Shown one piece after another: positions 36,569 to 49,079 of a DNA stretch of 64,000 nucleotides. A program made the position numbers and the translations under genes. The DNA lies in assembly GCA_035236585.1 (NCBI GenBank), contig CP141132.1, positions 65,197,880 through 65,261,879 of the forward strand, given 5' to 3'. How positions within the stretch are numbered: the stretch's first letter is position 1; each line of letters starts with the position of its first letter. The notes under the pieces were generated by a model, which had not been told where the DNA came from, searched no databases, and saw only the letters and a list, made by a program, of their open reading frames with translations. This stretch comes from Warburgia ugandensis (taxonomy: Eukaryota > Streptophyta > Magnoliopsida > Canellales > Canellaceae).

Positions 36569-36978
36569 CCAGAAATCCCATTGACATATCTGCTACCAAG
36601 ATGGTCAAAGGGATTGCATCAAGACATGACACTGAAATTACATCCTCCAAAGAAAAGGGTGCCTCAGATAAAAAAAAGATACTCTGTTCAACTTAGATAC
36701 AAAGCTTTGGTACTTGCTCACATAGCATCAACAAGTGAGGAAGACACACTTCTAACTTCAGAGTTGATAGATGATTTGTTGCAGAAGTATGATGCATTGA
36801 AGAGAGTTATGTGAGCCTCAACTTATGGCAACCAAACTCGTTGAGGCTATAGCATTAGATGAACTGGTGCAAATAAAAGGTCCACATGTCGTGACTACAA
36901 AAAGAGCACCTAACTCACAAGGAAGATGAAAGGGTATGCAGAGATCGCAAAGTCTAAGGGACAACGCAAGTGTGGATA

Positions 36979-37157
36979 GGGCAGCCCGCGGTGCACAAAG
37001 CTCCTACACATGCGGGGTCTAGGGAAGGGGTGGACCACAAGGGTCAATAGTATGCAGCCTGATTTTGCATTTTGCAAGAGGCTATTTCTATGCCTTGAAC
37101 TTATAACCTTAAGGTCAGATGATGACAACTCTACATTGCGCTAAGGCTCCCCTTCAT
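36979..37157 (-). mobile_element. Au-type SINE in the FAR1-like zinc knuckle
   Basis: Minus-strand copy from gggcagccc to ctccccttc. Flanks at 36961-36978 and 37158-37175 are an 18-bp duplication (acaacgcaagtgtggata against acaaggcaaccgtggata, 15 of 18 identical). Confidence 0.9.
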
Positions 37158-37216
37158 ACAAGGCAACCGTGGATACTGTCATAAATTAGGCCACAAACAA
37201 ACAACGTGTAAACAGG

Positions 37217-37669
37217 TTAGTTTTCTTTTATAATATGGTTGTCCTTACATAAATCCAGTTACACTTTGAGGATGATTTGTAACCTTTGTTGTGTTTTAGA
37301 AAATAGAAGAAAATGCGAAGAGAAGCCATGAAAAACAAAGTCAAGAACATCTAATGAAACTCAAAACTACAAGTAAGCATAATGTATTTATAATTACTTG
37401 ACCAAATGTTAATAAAAGGCTTTGCAATTTTGTTTATGAGAACGAACCTTGGGAAGGCCATGAGTATGGAACCCGTGAGAGCAGCAAACCAATGGTTTAT
37501 CGAACTTTAACTATTTTCGACATAAAAAATGCATCAAATATAATCACAATAGAAAAGAAACTTCATTTTCTTGATTTCATTGTACGAAGTAGGGGAAAAG
37601 TAGTGCTTTTGGAATATCATTTTACCACATAAGATACTCAACTTCATCTTTGGGCTATAAGTATGGGAG
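37217..37669. other. Intergenic DNA, possible further intron/exon of the FAR1-like relic
   Basis: After the donor-like caggttag, an acceptor-like gtgttttag near 37298 is followed by a Lys/Glu-rich short frame. No recognisable domain. Confidence 0.3.
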
Positions 37670-37836
37670 ACTTGACACAACAGTAGAATTGTCATCATGT
37701 GACTTATAGGTCTCAGGTTCGAGGCATGGAAATAGCCTATTGCAAAAATGCAAGGTAAGACTACGTACTATACCTTTTGTGGTTTCTCCCTTCCCTGAAC
37801 CTTGCCTATGCAAGAGCTTTGTGCACAAGGCTGCCT
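37670..37836 (+). mobile_element. Au-type SINE
   Basis: Has gtagaattgtcatcatgtgac, cctattgcaaaaatgcaagg and the end gagctttgtgcacaaggctg. More diverged than its neighbours. Confidence 0.8.
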
Positions 37837-38399
37837 TAAGCCTTAGTTTCTTGTATCCTTGGTCCTCACATTTGAAAATCATCCATGCTTTTGCATGGGT
37901 TAAAGCTCAAACTATGTGCAACCAATTTGCCAAGAAGAGATGACGAGAAAATTATCTGAGGGCATCACCCATCTACCATTTCTGCTAAGGCAACTCATTG
38001 AGAAGGAGAGAGCAGGTTGAAATCTCATCCTTCTGCATGATAAAATTTGTAATTTTATTCTACTTTTTGTACTGAACTATGTACCAAGGGAAGAACACTT
38101 GTCATTTTGTATTTTCGGTACTGAACAATGTACTGGATCTTCAAAATTAATAAAGGCCGACACTTGTTTTCTTTATACTTGTGCAGTACCATTGCAAAGT
38201 ACTCAATTTCATACAAGCTCTCAAATATATGTAGCCTATACACTAGTATATTCTGGTAAATTGCTAATAGGTAGCCATATAACCAACCTATACGAGCTCA
38301 TTCACAAGTTGATTCATCACTCATAACTTACTCATAACCAACCATACAACCAAGCCTATACTAGCTCATTCACAAGATGATACATTACTAATTATTTGC
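37837..38399. other. Intergenic DNA, no gene recognised
   Basis: AT-rich; near 38270-38400 copies of ctcattcacaag and actagccatacaac begin the repeat field that follows. Confidence 0.5.
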
Positions 38400-39000
38400 T
38401 AATAACTAGCCATACAACTAGCTCATAATATGCTCCTGTAACTTTAATTACAAGCACAGATGTTGTGCGTCAAGCAGGGAATCAGCCATATAACCAACCA
38501 CCCTTGCAGGCCAAATATAACCATCCACAACTCAAACAAACTCACTTTGATAAGACTTGGGCTGTGCCACATAACTTGCACACCAACATAACTAGCCATA
38601 CAACCTGCCAAAACCGCCAAGTGACATGCTCCTGTAACTTCACTTTGATGGGCACATATGCTATACTTAAGCACAACCACGTAACCGGCACATTACATAA
38701 AACCATCAACATAACCCCCTAACCGGGTTACCATGATAAGACTTGGGCTGTGCTCAAGAGTAGCCACATAACCTGCACAGTCAAGCTGGGAACCATTCAT
38801 AAACCAGACACAACCTACTCAAAAACTTATGTAGCGTGCTCCTATAACCTATTTGACAAGCACATATGTTGTCCTTGAGCACAGCCACATAACCTGAACA
38901 ACTACACAAATCATCCAAAACAATTCAGTTTGACAAGCACAGAAGTTGTGCTCAAGCACAATTAAGTAATCTGCTAAAACCAATTCACTTTTAACAGTCA
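38400..39000. repeat. Degenerate tandem repeat, about 200-bp period
   Basis: The phrase tgctcctgtaact returns at 38431, 38627 and 38837 (last one altered), each followed by a gcacatatgttgtgctcaag-like segment, then cacataacctgc and accaaccatacaacc-like phrases. A fourth partial unit starts near 38930. Spacing is about 196 and 210. Confidence 0.75.
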
Positions 39001-39989
39001 CATCGAATGTCACCAAGTAGTGCCACACGTAACACGCATAGTTTAGAGATGTTCAAACCAATTCATTAAGAAACAAATGTAGTGCATATATGCTATTACA
39101 TAGGAACATGCCTCTTTCGCAATACCTATTACTGCTCTGATCAAATAACTCAGAGTTACATAGATGGGGCTACTTAGTAGCAAATTTAACATTGTCACTA
39201 ACTACAACGAGTCCAAGTAGTAAGATAAAGATGATCCTCCAATTGTTCATCTTCGCATGCTACTCTCTCACTTCAATCCTGGAACATTCCTTGGCTTCTT
39301 GTCTTCTATGCATTGTTAAGCTCCCTTTAATTACTAATGAATCTGAAATAAAAATTAAAAAATTAAAAAACAAAATTTAGAATTAAGAAGTGACTGTTCA
39401 GATGGAAGCATGTGCATACACATGAAGATGTCGTAAGAGGGGCAACATAAAGACAATGAAAGGTATAATCTAGGTAAATGTCAGTCCATTATACATGTAA
39501 ACAAATAAAAACAGAAGTGTCAAAAAATACATGTAAATATTAGTTAATTGCATTTGTAATTGAGACAATTTCTAATGAGAAAGGTCATAAAATTTACATG
39601 TAATTTAAAGCACAACAGGAGTTAATAACAATTTCGAACCCATATTGGCATTTCATCGTGCATTTCTTTATAATCTAAATTTTTTTAATTTTCAAATTAA
39701 AAACCACCAAATCAACAAAAGCATAGAACTAATAAAATTAAACATACAACACATATCCTAATGAAAAGCAAAAACTACAAATCTCCAGCATACATAACAA
39801 ACTAGCAGATCTACACCAAAACAAATGCCAAATAAACGCTCAACTTGGTAAAGCAAATACCCTCAATTCAACATTAAACACCTCGAAATAAACCTAAAAT
39901 ATGATTCTTAAGTAACAAAAACTACTATTTCAATTTTGCTCACAAGCATAAATTTGGGAAAAAGAGGAGATGATATGATCTAATCAAGC

Positions 39990-39991
<2 letters not shown>
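39001..39991. other. AT-rich intergenic DNA
   Basis: No frame or repeat of note apart from A-rich stretches. Confidence 0.5.

Positions 39992-40047
<56 letters not shown>
39992..40047. repeat. (GA)n microsatellite
   Basis: About 28 GA units. Confidence 0.96.
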
Positions 40048-40051
<4 letters not shown>

Positions 40052-40558
40052 GTCAGACCATTTTTCTTCATGATGAAGCCTGTGGAGCTGTCGCAAAGAC
40101 AACTTCCAAAACCCTTCTTGCTTCTGGCCCTAGTCGCTCAAGAAGGAGCCAAAGAAAAGCATCATTCCTTTCTTTAGGCCTTGTAGTCTCAAGGAAGAAG
40201 ATGGGTTCTTGTTTGGGTTTTTACTTCTCTAAGTTCGATGGGTTTTTTGTGGTTAAATTTATATTTCATTATTTTTTCTTTGGCCAAACAGGATTAACCG
40301 TGCAGTTGGATTAGCAGGAGACGTGTCATAACTAGGAAGCTCCTCAGCTATATGAGTGGTTAAAGCTAGTATTACTTCTCTTTATCATTATATTGGTAAT
40401 TTAAGATGCAAAGGAATTTTCTTTTTAAGTAGTAGAAAATATAAAATTCTTATTTACTATTAATAATAGCTTTACAAATAACTAAAAATTAACTTATCAA
40501 TGAGATAAAATGATTATTTAATTCTTATTAATTATTAATTATCTCTTCATTATAAAAT
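40048..40558. other. Intergenic DNA, no gene recognised
   Basis: A moderately GC-balanced stretch at 40060-40210 stands out from the AT-rich surroundings but has no supported reading frame. Confidence 0.4.
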
Positions 40559-40740
40559 GAAGGGAGGCATTGGCGTAATAGTAAAGTTGCTGTCGTATGA
40601 CCTTGATGCCATGAGTTCAAAGTATGAAAATATTCTCTTGCGAAATTGTAAGCTCGGACTGCGTACTATAGATCCTTGTGGTCTGGCCCTTCTCTGGACT
40701 TTACATATGAAGGAGCTTTGTGCATTGGGCTGTCTTTTTT
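40559..40740 (+). mobile_element. Au-type SINE, near full length, diverged
   Basis: Starts agggaggcattggcgtaatag, has tgaccttgatgccatgag and ends gagctttgtgcattgggctg plus T run. Flanks attataaaat (40549-40558) and attgtaaaat (40741-40750) look like a target duplication. Confidence 0.85.
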
Positions 40741-40957
40741 ATTGTAAAATAGTTAACTATTATTCCATTAACAGCCAAAAGTCATTTAAATTTGTAATTT
40801 ATGATTAGTGACATAGGAAAATTAAAACGCGTTTAAGAAGATTGTGCCAAACTGCCTTTTATAGAATTAACACACATGTATCAAGTTAGGTGTGCTTTAT
40901 TTTTCTAAAAAGATAAGAATAACCTATGTAAAAACCTGTTTTACATGTTGTTAGAAT

Positions 40958-41330
40958 TAGGGGTTGCAAATCGACATGACTCGATTAATAATCGTGTCAA
41001 GAACTCGTGACTCAAACACAACCTATTTATTAAATGAGACCACACAACATGACTCGTACAACACTATTATGTAAATGGGTCGTGTTCTGGTCACACGACA
41101 CGACTCGTCTAACATGATTATGTAAATGGGTTGTGTTCGGGTCACATGACATGACACAATTCATGTAACACGAATTATTTATTAAACGAGTTAACATGAC
41201 ACAACTCTTGTAATACGATTATGTTAATGTGTCGTGTTCGAGTGACACGACAAGACATGACTCGTGTAACATGATTGTATAAATGAGTCATGTTCGGGTC
41301 ACACATCATGACATGGTAAGAAATGAAACT
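40958..41330. repeat. hAT-like end with degenerate tandem repeats
   Basis: The sequence opens taggggttgcaaatcgacat, which resembles the terminal inverted repeat of many plant hAT elements. It is followed by four or more units around atgtaaatgggtcgtgttcg and gtcacacgacacgactcgt (near 41070, 41121, 41220, 41275), spaced about 50-60 or a double step. Such arrays are typical of hAT subterminal DNA. It may be the distal end of the element whose transposase lies at 43352-45345, but no matching right end was found. Confidence 0.5.
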
Positions 41331-43351
41331 AGGAAAACCAATAGAATCCTATTCAATTGTAGTTGCAAATTATTTGGAAATAGGCTGTCTAAGAATCTTC
41401 AAGTTGTAGCTTACACCTAAATCACACTCTAATTCTAGTAGATTGCCAAAAATAGCCCCTAGTACTACCAAAACCAGTCATAAGTGTTTTAGACCTTGGA
41501 CTAAAAAAGTTTACTAGCTAGAAGAGCAGTTCAAAAACTTAAACTCAAAAAGGATCAAATGATGGCAAGAATCCAAATCTATTAGAATCAGGTTAAGAAA
41601 TCAATCACCATTTTTTAGGTTTGAAAAGTCTTATTGTTTACAAACACCTGACTAATATATTGAAGGCTCAGGAAAACCAAGGACTTTAATATCACCAAGT
41701 CAGAACATCTTGCTCAGGTTAAAACCTTCTATAACTACCAAGATGGTCAGCCAACATGGTTTAGCATATGAAATTAGTTGTGGCTTTATGTAAATTGAAG
41801 TTTTCTTCAATTTTTTGACTTGTCATTAGGGAGAAAAGATTTAGCTAGACTACACTATAATAAAAACAATCTCTAAAAATTCAGCACAAACATAAAGAAA
41901 CTTGTAACTCATGAGCCTAAATTGTCCATCAAGAGGCACAAATGACAAAATTTGATGTGATTCACATGGCCAACATTGAACACAAGGATGAAACCAAACA
42001 TCATTTAGAATAGAAGGGTTTGCAAATGAAAGAGTCAAGTCTAGGAAGCCAGACAAACTGGAATAAAATCGAATTGCACCATATATTTCACATTTCATAA
42101 GACTTCAATCTCTGCACAGCATAAGCTATATAGAAATTCCTTAGACAGTTAAAGGGGAATATGATCATGAAAAAATTGTAAGAAACCATGCATTAGAAAC
42201 AACAAAATTAAGATGTGCAATTACCACAAGTTGGGGAGCATGAGCAATAAACCCATCAATAAAGAGAAATGATTGTCTAATTTCACATACTATGACAATA
42301 GGCAGGTTGGTTCTTAGAATGTGTGCAAGAGAAGCACTATGAGAAGTACTCAGTTTTAATATTATAAGCTAAAAGAGTTAAGCTTATCCAACAAAACCCA
42401 TAAAGTAACCAAAAAAAGGTGCAACGCCTTGCGGACCCACGAGATAAATGAGCTCAACATGAAAACTTTCAAACCAATGTACATTAAAAAATATAAGGAA
42501 ATTAAGATCCTGCAATGTTCCTCCTATGATAACCCATGTTATTTAAAGTTTAAAGTTCAAACACTTATAGTTTTGTATTTTGCTTCTGATTATTACTAAA
42601 TAGCATTATCAAACACATAGATAAGGATCCTTGACAAGTGAAATCTTGTTGAGGATGAACTTGCAACCAAGTCATTAATGAGTGATTAGTCATGGAAGCA
42701 TTAATATTCAGATCAAACACAATTTCTTGTGTTGAGAGGTCTAGTGTAAATAAGTTAATAACTAAGTACTAAAAAATAATTAGCATAATTACCTCATATA
42801 TGATAACAAAATTATCCTTGGCTAAGTCCTCATTCAAGCCTCAGAGATGGTCTAAAACTGAAAGAACATCAGCCACTTTGCCAAGGAACTATAGAACAAT
42901 TTAAAGCTCAAAACCATATTGCTGCTACACAACATTGATACCTAGCATCAAAAAGTAGTTGGAAAGACCATGAATAATGTTATAACCCCCTTAACGAAGG
43001 AACTTCTTTTCCTTTTAGATATAATTGAAAATTTATGAAAATGTAAAAAGTTCACTAGTTGAAAATACAAATTAATCAAAATGAATTGTTCTAGAGTCTT
43101 CAATTGGTTGAGGTAGTCTTGCACTATTACTTATGCTTGCAATGTCTTCAACAAGCTCATCCATAGCAACTGTAATGGCATAGTTTACAATGACATAGAA
43201 TAAACATGCATTAGTCATTACTTAGCTTATAAATATAATATATAATATATATGCATATATATATATGTATCAAATAAAATAAAGTTTAAATATATAATTA
43301 TAAATTAATACCTTCCAATCCATATAGCTAATCTCTTACACAAATCAATAT
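41331..43351. other. Possible hAT interior, no gene recognised
   Basis: AT-rich. The 82-codon minus-strand frame at 41850-42098 resembles nothing known. An AT-only stretch lies at 43225-43300. Confidence 0.4.
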
Positions 43352-45345
43352 TTACACTGTATCTAGCTTTAAAGCAGTCCTATATTGGTCAAGAACCAAA
43401 CCATAAACACTAAAAGTAGACTCTGATACAATCGTAAATATAGGAATGCTCAAGAGATCATGGACCATGGCATAAAATATTTTTTTATGACATAAGAGAT
43501 TATTAATCAACCAACTTGTATTGATTGCCTTTCCAGAATACAAGAATGTTTAACTTTGACTCTTGCAACCTTCATTCATCCAAATAAAGCTGCAATTGTG
43601 ATTTTTGCATAGCTAAAGAACATTCTTCACTTTCAAATGAATCAAATTACTAATGCAAATGTAATTTTTTTTTTTCAAGTTAATGCAAGACAATTCATAA
43701 TAAATTATAATATAATAAGTTACATATGAAAGATAGAATTACCTTTATCACATCTAAAACCTCTTGACTATATGATTAGTTTTGTCTATTATCATCATCA
43801 AGCCCACTACCTCTCGCCGTAGAGAGATGGGAAAGGATTATGAGAACTCTCAACCATATATTCATTGAAGAGCGAGAATAACTTTTTCCTAACTAGTGCA
43901 AACTCCAAGCAACCATTACCAAATAATATCTTGTATGAGAACTCCACCAATGAGATCTTATATTAAGGATCCAACACACATGCAATTGCTAAAATGATGC
44001 TAAGTTCAGACCAATACTTTGAAAACTTGGCAAACATTTGAGTGGATTTACTCTTCATATAATCATCATCACTTCTCATATATTGTGTTAAACTCAAATA
44101 AATCACAAATGCTACTTGAAAGTAGAGATTTGCTATAGGATACTTGGATCCAGAAAACAATAAGGTAACATCATAAAAAATAACAAAAGACTTTAAAAAT
44201 TTTGCAGCCTTTTCCCATTCGTCTATAGAAGAACAATGCTTATAATTTAAGTTATTTAGTTCTAACAATGCTTATAATTTGAGTCACTTAGTTCTAAGTA
44301 ACGAAATGCATGTTAGTAACAAAAAGCACTTTTAAGCATCACATAGATCGAATTCCATCTCGTAGGACAATCTTTCCTTAAGCCCTTTCTTGTCTCAATT
44401 GACATGTGATTCACAAACTTTAAAATTTTTTGTTTTCTGCCTTGTGATGCTTTGACATACTTGATGCTCTCTCAATTTTTTTAAATAGCGTAATCTATTT
44501 CTTTCAAATCATCTTGCATAATTAAATTTAAAATATGACAACAACAACGAAGATGAAAAACTCTCCACCACAAACAAGTGTATTTCTAATGTTCAACTGA
44601 TGCCTTAATAGCTCAACAGAAGAATCATTAGCAGAAGCATTGTCTAAAGTGATTGAAAAAAATCCTTTTCTCAATCCCCCCTTCTCAAAATAATGAGCAA
44701 ACTTTTCTGCTAAAGATATTCCATTATGTGGAAGTGGTAGAAAACAAAAAATTTAAGATCCTCGTGTAAGACCCGCTCATTATTTAGAAAATATACTGTG
44801 AAACTTATATAACTATTAGTAATACAAGAACTTCACAAATCAGATGTCAAACTTATGCTACCAAGGGCCAACTCTAACATCACTTTTATCTTTTCTTTTT
44901 ATCTTTTATACATTCTCAATACATCTGCTTTTACTATATTTCTATTAATCAAATGAAAATCTACATGCAAATATTTTAATACAACTCTAATCCATCATAC
45001 CCAATAAATTGAAAAGGAAAATCATGCATAACAACTATACTTACCACTAACTCACGAAAAACTTCAGGATTAAACTTTTCAAAACTTAATGACATAGTCC
45101 CTTAAATTTGAGATAAAGGCAACTGCCCTATATCACAAGAGCAGCTCCACCGACAAGTTTTTAAATGACATTTTAAATTACCTATACCAAATTTGTTGTT
45201 GCAAATATATACCATGGAGCACTTCTTGCATTTACACCTTTTCCTTCCATCTTTTGATACCAAAAGGTATTCAAAAAAATTTCAAACTGGAGACATTAGC
45301 TTCCCATGTTTTTTTTACCTCTGTTGCATTTGAAAACTAACTCAT
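43352..45345 (-). pseudogene. hAT transposase pseudogene (BED finger type)
   Basis: Read on the minus strand: a BED zinc finger (about 45345-45165; SPVWNFFEYLL, two CxxC Cys, then HLKTC); the core segment LDNASAND followed by ELLRHQLN (about 44660-44610); the hallmark FHLRCCHILNLI (about 44560-44510); CPTRWNS-like (about 44370-44340); a DUF4413-like block (43963-44268; EWEKAAKFLKSF, LFSGSKYPIANLYF, KFSKYWSE, ending VLDP); and the C-terminal dimerisation region (about 43640-43352; LSIPIFTIVSESTFSVYG and LDQYRTALK). The pieces sit in different frames with several stops, so it is dead. The order and spacing match plant RICESLEEPER-like hAT proteins of about 650-700 residues. Confidence 0.88.
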
Positions 45346-46273
45346 CATTCTCTAAATCAGTAAGCTAATCATCGTCCTCATTCTCGTGCACCAAATTCAA
45401 ATTATCAAATACATTATTGCTCCCAACTTGTGCTTATATTTCAATTGACAAGAAAATTTTAGTTTTTAGACTAAACACCTATTACTTCATTAAAATGTCA
45501 TATTAATTAGAACATGGAACAAGTACAGAAACATATAGAATCAAACAAATAGGAATCAAACTCTATAAAAAATCAAACAAACAAGAATCATAGAGTGAAT
45601 AAGCAAAGAAAAGCATATTGCTTGAGTGAGGAATAAAGAGAGAAACATACAGCTAAAGAAAAAACAAATAAGAAACACATACCTATGGTCCTGTAAGTGT
45701 GCTCATAGTGTAAGAATTCTTAAAGATATCTGGAAGAAAAAAAGGCACAATACCATGAGCAACCATTGATAGTTTGAAAGATGAAAATAAATAGTGTGTC
45801 ACAATGTTTTCTAAATTAAAGACCTTTTCAGTAAACATTTTCCAGCTATTAATCTCCTCTCTCTCCTTAATACAACTTCCACCCAAAAATGTTAGCTGTA
45901 AGGGGGTGAGTATAACTGGTAGTGATTGTTTACTTTTTTAGGTTAAACCATTATGCGAAATCAAAACCCATATCTACTATGACAAACAAGCACATAAAGA
46001 TAACATTTAATGGTGTATTGAGACATGGAGTGATTTAAATGAAAGAAAAACCTCATAGGGCTTTCACACAAAAGCTTAAATCTATCCCTCTTGGTCTTAC
46101 TCTTCAACTAACTTCAATTCTTCGTCTCCTCTATTTCGGTCATCCAATTTCCAAAGTTCCAACGTCCACACAAAGAGCCCTAGTTCCTTTTCCTATCTCC
46201 TTCCTTCTCCTTCTCCACTTTGGATTTTTGTACTGCATCCGATAATTAGATGTTCGCAAATGAAAGCTTAACA
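45346..46273. other. Upstream side of the hAT relic and spacer
   Basis: Just before the BED finger an acidic stretch (NEDDD-like, about 45395-45350) may be its N-terminus. No terminal repeat matching taggggttgc was found. Nothing else recognised. Confidence 0.4.
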
Positions 46274-48172
46274 CAGCTACACAAGCAATATGTGATAATA
46301 TAGGATGGTTCTTTGATACCCATCCTATATTAATCATAAATATAGGACAATTATCATCTTATATTTATGATTAATATATGATGGTTCTTGGGAAACCATC
46401 CCATGGTAATCGTAAATATAGGATAGTTACCACATAACCATCCTTTATTTAGTTCGTCCTATATATTTTTCCTGTACTTAAGTTAACTCCTACATTTAGT
46501 GGAAAATATAGGAAGGTTCTTTGAAAACTGTCCTATGTTAATCATAAAGATAGGACGGTTGCCATAGAACCATCCTTTATTTAGTGACAAATATAGGACA
46601 GATTTTAAAGAACCGTCCTATATATTTTTCCTTAAAAAATAAAAAGTTTTAGGGAGGTGGCTTGAAGCTCAGGCCTCATGTGAATAAGTTGTAGTTGGGA
46701 CAGCTTAGTTAAACTTAGCTTAGGTTGTCAAGTTGTACTAGATTAATGTTTTATTACGTTGTGTAGTACTATATTCAATTAGAAGTTTAGAAGTTAAAAC
46801 CATGTCCTATATTTGTTTTCCTTTGCTAAAAAATTGTGAAGGAGGTGGCTTGAAGTCCAAACCTCACCTTAACAAGTTGTATTAGGGGCTGCTTAGCTAT
46901 ACATAGCTTAGGTCATCAGGTTGTACTAAAATTGAAGTTTTATTAGGCCATGTAGTACTACATTCAAACCAATTAAACCATTAGTCTAAACCGATCCTCA
47001 AAAATTACATGATTCTCAACATTAAATTATAAAGTCTAAATATTTACTCACTTATTAGCATAGATATTCTATTTCTATATGCTTTAAAGTTTAGCCTTTA
47101 AGGCTTTAAGCAATAAAGAGCTGCTCTCATTGTGCACTCTAATACTTGGCCTTTAGTTGTTAACACATTAACATTTTTATGTAATTTTAGGATAAATATT
47201 TGACCTCATGCTTCTTTCATTATCGTAATACAAGATCATTTCTATTTTTTTGTCTGCCTAAATTTCTTTGTTTGTTATCATACTTTCTAACGTAAGGTCA
47301 AACTGTTCTATTAAGACAAACCTTCAAAGGTTAGCCAAATTCAATATGTCAGTCTATCCAATCAATTATATCTCATAACATGAACCAAACTGAGACTCCA
47401 AATTGTTTGAGCATCTACATTAGCAATATACATAAAGCCAACTGCAAATGGGATTCTTTGCCATTAATAAATTTGTTCTAAATAAAGGCATGCATTGCAT
47501 TCATAATTCCTTGCCATTCATAAATTGTTGTTATATATAATAAGAGAACATATGAAAGAAATACTTAAGATAAATATGGGACGGTTTCTAAATAACTGTC
47601 CTCTATATTAGTAAATATAGGATGGTTATTAGAAAATCGTCCTCTATATTAGTAAATATAGGACAATTATTAAAAAACTATCCTCTGTATTCTAATAAAT
47701 GTAAGATGGTTAATAACTAACCATCATATACTTTTGCTGATTATAAGTCGGTTCCCAAACAACCGTCTTATGTTTTAATTATTTCATTACCATATAATTG
47801 TGCAGGTCGATTCGTAGATAACCGTCCTATGTTCTAATTATTTCATTATGCTGGTCGGTTATCTTAGAACCATCCTTTGTTGTTATAAATATAGGATGGT
47901 TCATGTTAAACCATCCTATAATTTTTTTATTATAATGTAAACACATTTATAGGATGATTACTCTAGAACTGTCCTTTATTATACCAACACTAATAGAGGA
48001 TAGTTCATTGAGAACCATCTTGTATTAGATAATCTTATAGTATAATATAGAAAGATTCATTGTTAACCATCCTATATTTCTCACGATCACAAGACAGCTA
48101 TGTAATATTCATCCTATATTTTGTCTTTAAGATAGGACAGTTATCTTAGAACCATCCTATATTGTTTTCCTT
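46274..48172. mobile_element. CACTA-like non-autonomous element with subterminal repeat arrays
   Basis: Two arrays (about 46292-46627 and 47576-48168) are built from many forward and inverted copies of aatataggacggtt and aaccgtcctatatt, often head to head as a roughly 33-base palindrome. Dense subterminal repeats of this kind are typical of CACTA (En/Spm) elements, where they bind the element's own protein. The left end gctacacaagcaatatgtga resembles the common cactacaagaaatatg terminus; the right end is unclear. No transposase lies between, so it would rely on another copy. Confidence 0.6.
46616..46967. repeat. Direct repeat pair, about 189-bp period
   Basis: 46616-46778 and 46803-46967 share cctatat-ttttcctt, ggaggtggcttgaag, cttagcttaggt and tgtagtacta-attcaa in order, about 75-80 percent alike by eye. 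It lies between the two CACTA-like arrays. Confidence 0.8.
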
Positions 48173-48449
<277 letters not shown>

Positions 48450-48746
48450 ATAAGAAGAAATGGAAGGACGTAACTACTCTTGGAATTTCTATCTCGCCAT
48501 TTTCTGCTTCTTTTTTTGTTATGTAAGAAATTTTTTTACAGTACATGTCACATATCCAAATGGCTTATTTGTCCAATGAACTTGATAGAAGAGATAATAG
48601 GGTTAACACTAATTTTCAACTATAAGTCTTTTAAACTCATTCTCTTTGATGTCTTTGCTTGCATGGCGTCAGTTGCATTACCCAAATGGCATGGCATGTC
48701 TATTAAAAAAGTTATAAATAATGAGCTCTAAAGAGCAAAAATATAG
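48450..48746. other. Spacer, no gene recognised
   Basis: The 83-codon frame at 48480-48731 has no family resemblance. Confidence 0.4.
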
Positions 48747-49079
48747 TGTAACATTTGCTATTTTAAATTATGGGATAATTAATTTTATGAATTATGAAAA
48801 TTTGAGGAATTTGGAGATAGAATCTCGAGTTAAACCTTAATATTTGAGATGTGCTCAAAAAATGGAATCCAACGCTACTAAAAATGCTAAAATCAGAGAT
48901 CAGAGTAAAAATGGCTAATTATTTTAATTTTTGTATTTAATTGAAATTATTTAGAGGGGCAAAATTGCCATTTCACTAGTGGGGCCCACAGAGTCATCAC
49001 AGCCGTCCATGATGGGACAGGCATCCATAACGCAGGGTGATGATTACCACCATTACCACTATATATATATAAGGAAAAT

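Larger units (their letters stand above)
36411..37216 (+). pseudogene. FAR1/FHY3-like (MULE-derived) C-terminal fragment
   Basis: The frame reads KFKGFLCGHAMFVLKQCLVP then EIPLTYLLPRWSK, matching the SWIM zinc-finger end of FAR1-related proteins (C-x-H followed by V..IP..Y.L.RW). A segment rich in Ser and Glu follows up to a stop at 36812. Further on, in another frame, come the GPHVVTTKRAPNSQG and YAEIAKSKGQRKCG stretches. A CCHC knuckle (CGYCHKLGHKQTTC) is split by a SINE, and a splice-donor-like caggttag lies at about 37213. FAR1 relatives are transcription factors domesticated from MULE transposases. No N-terminal DNA-binding or DDE part is seen upstream. It is a broken fragment; it could equally be a Jittery/Hop-type MULE relic. 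Confidence 0.65.

Noticed and set aside
43225-43300. Possible promoter in an AT-only stretch
   Set aside because: Simple AT composition within the hAT relic, with no gene downstream on either strand.
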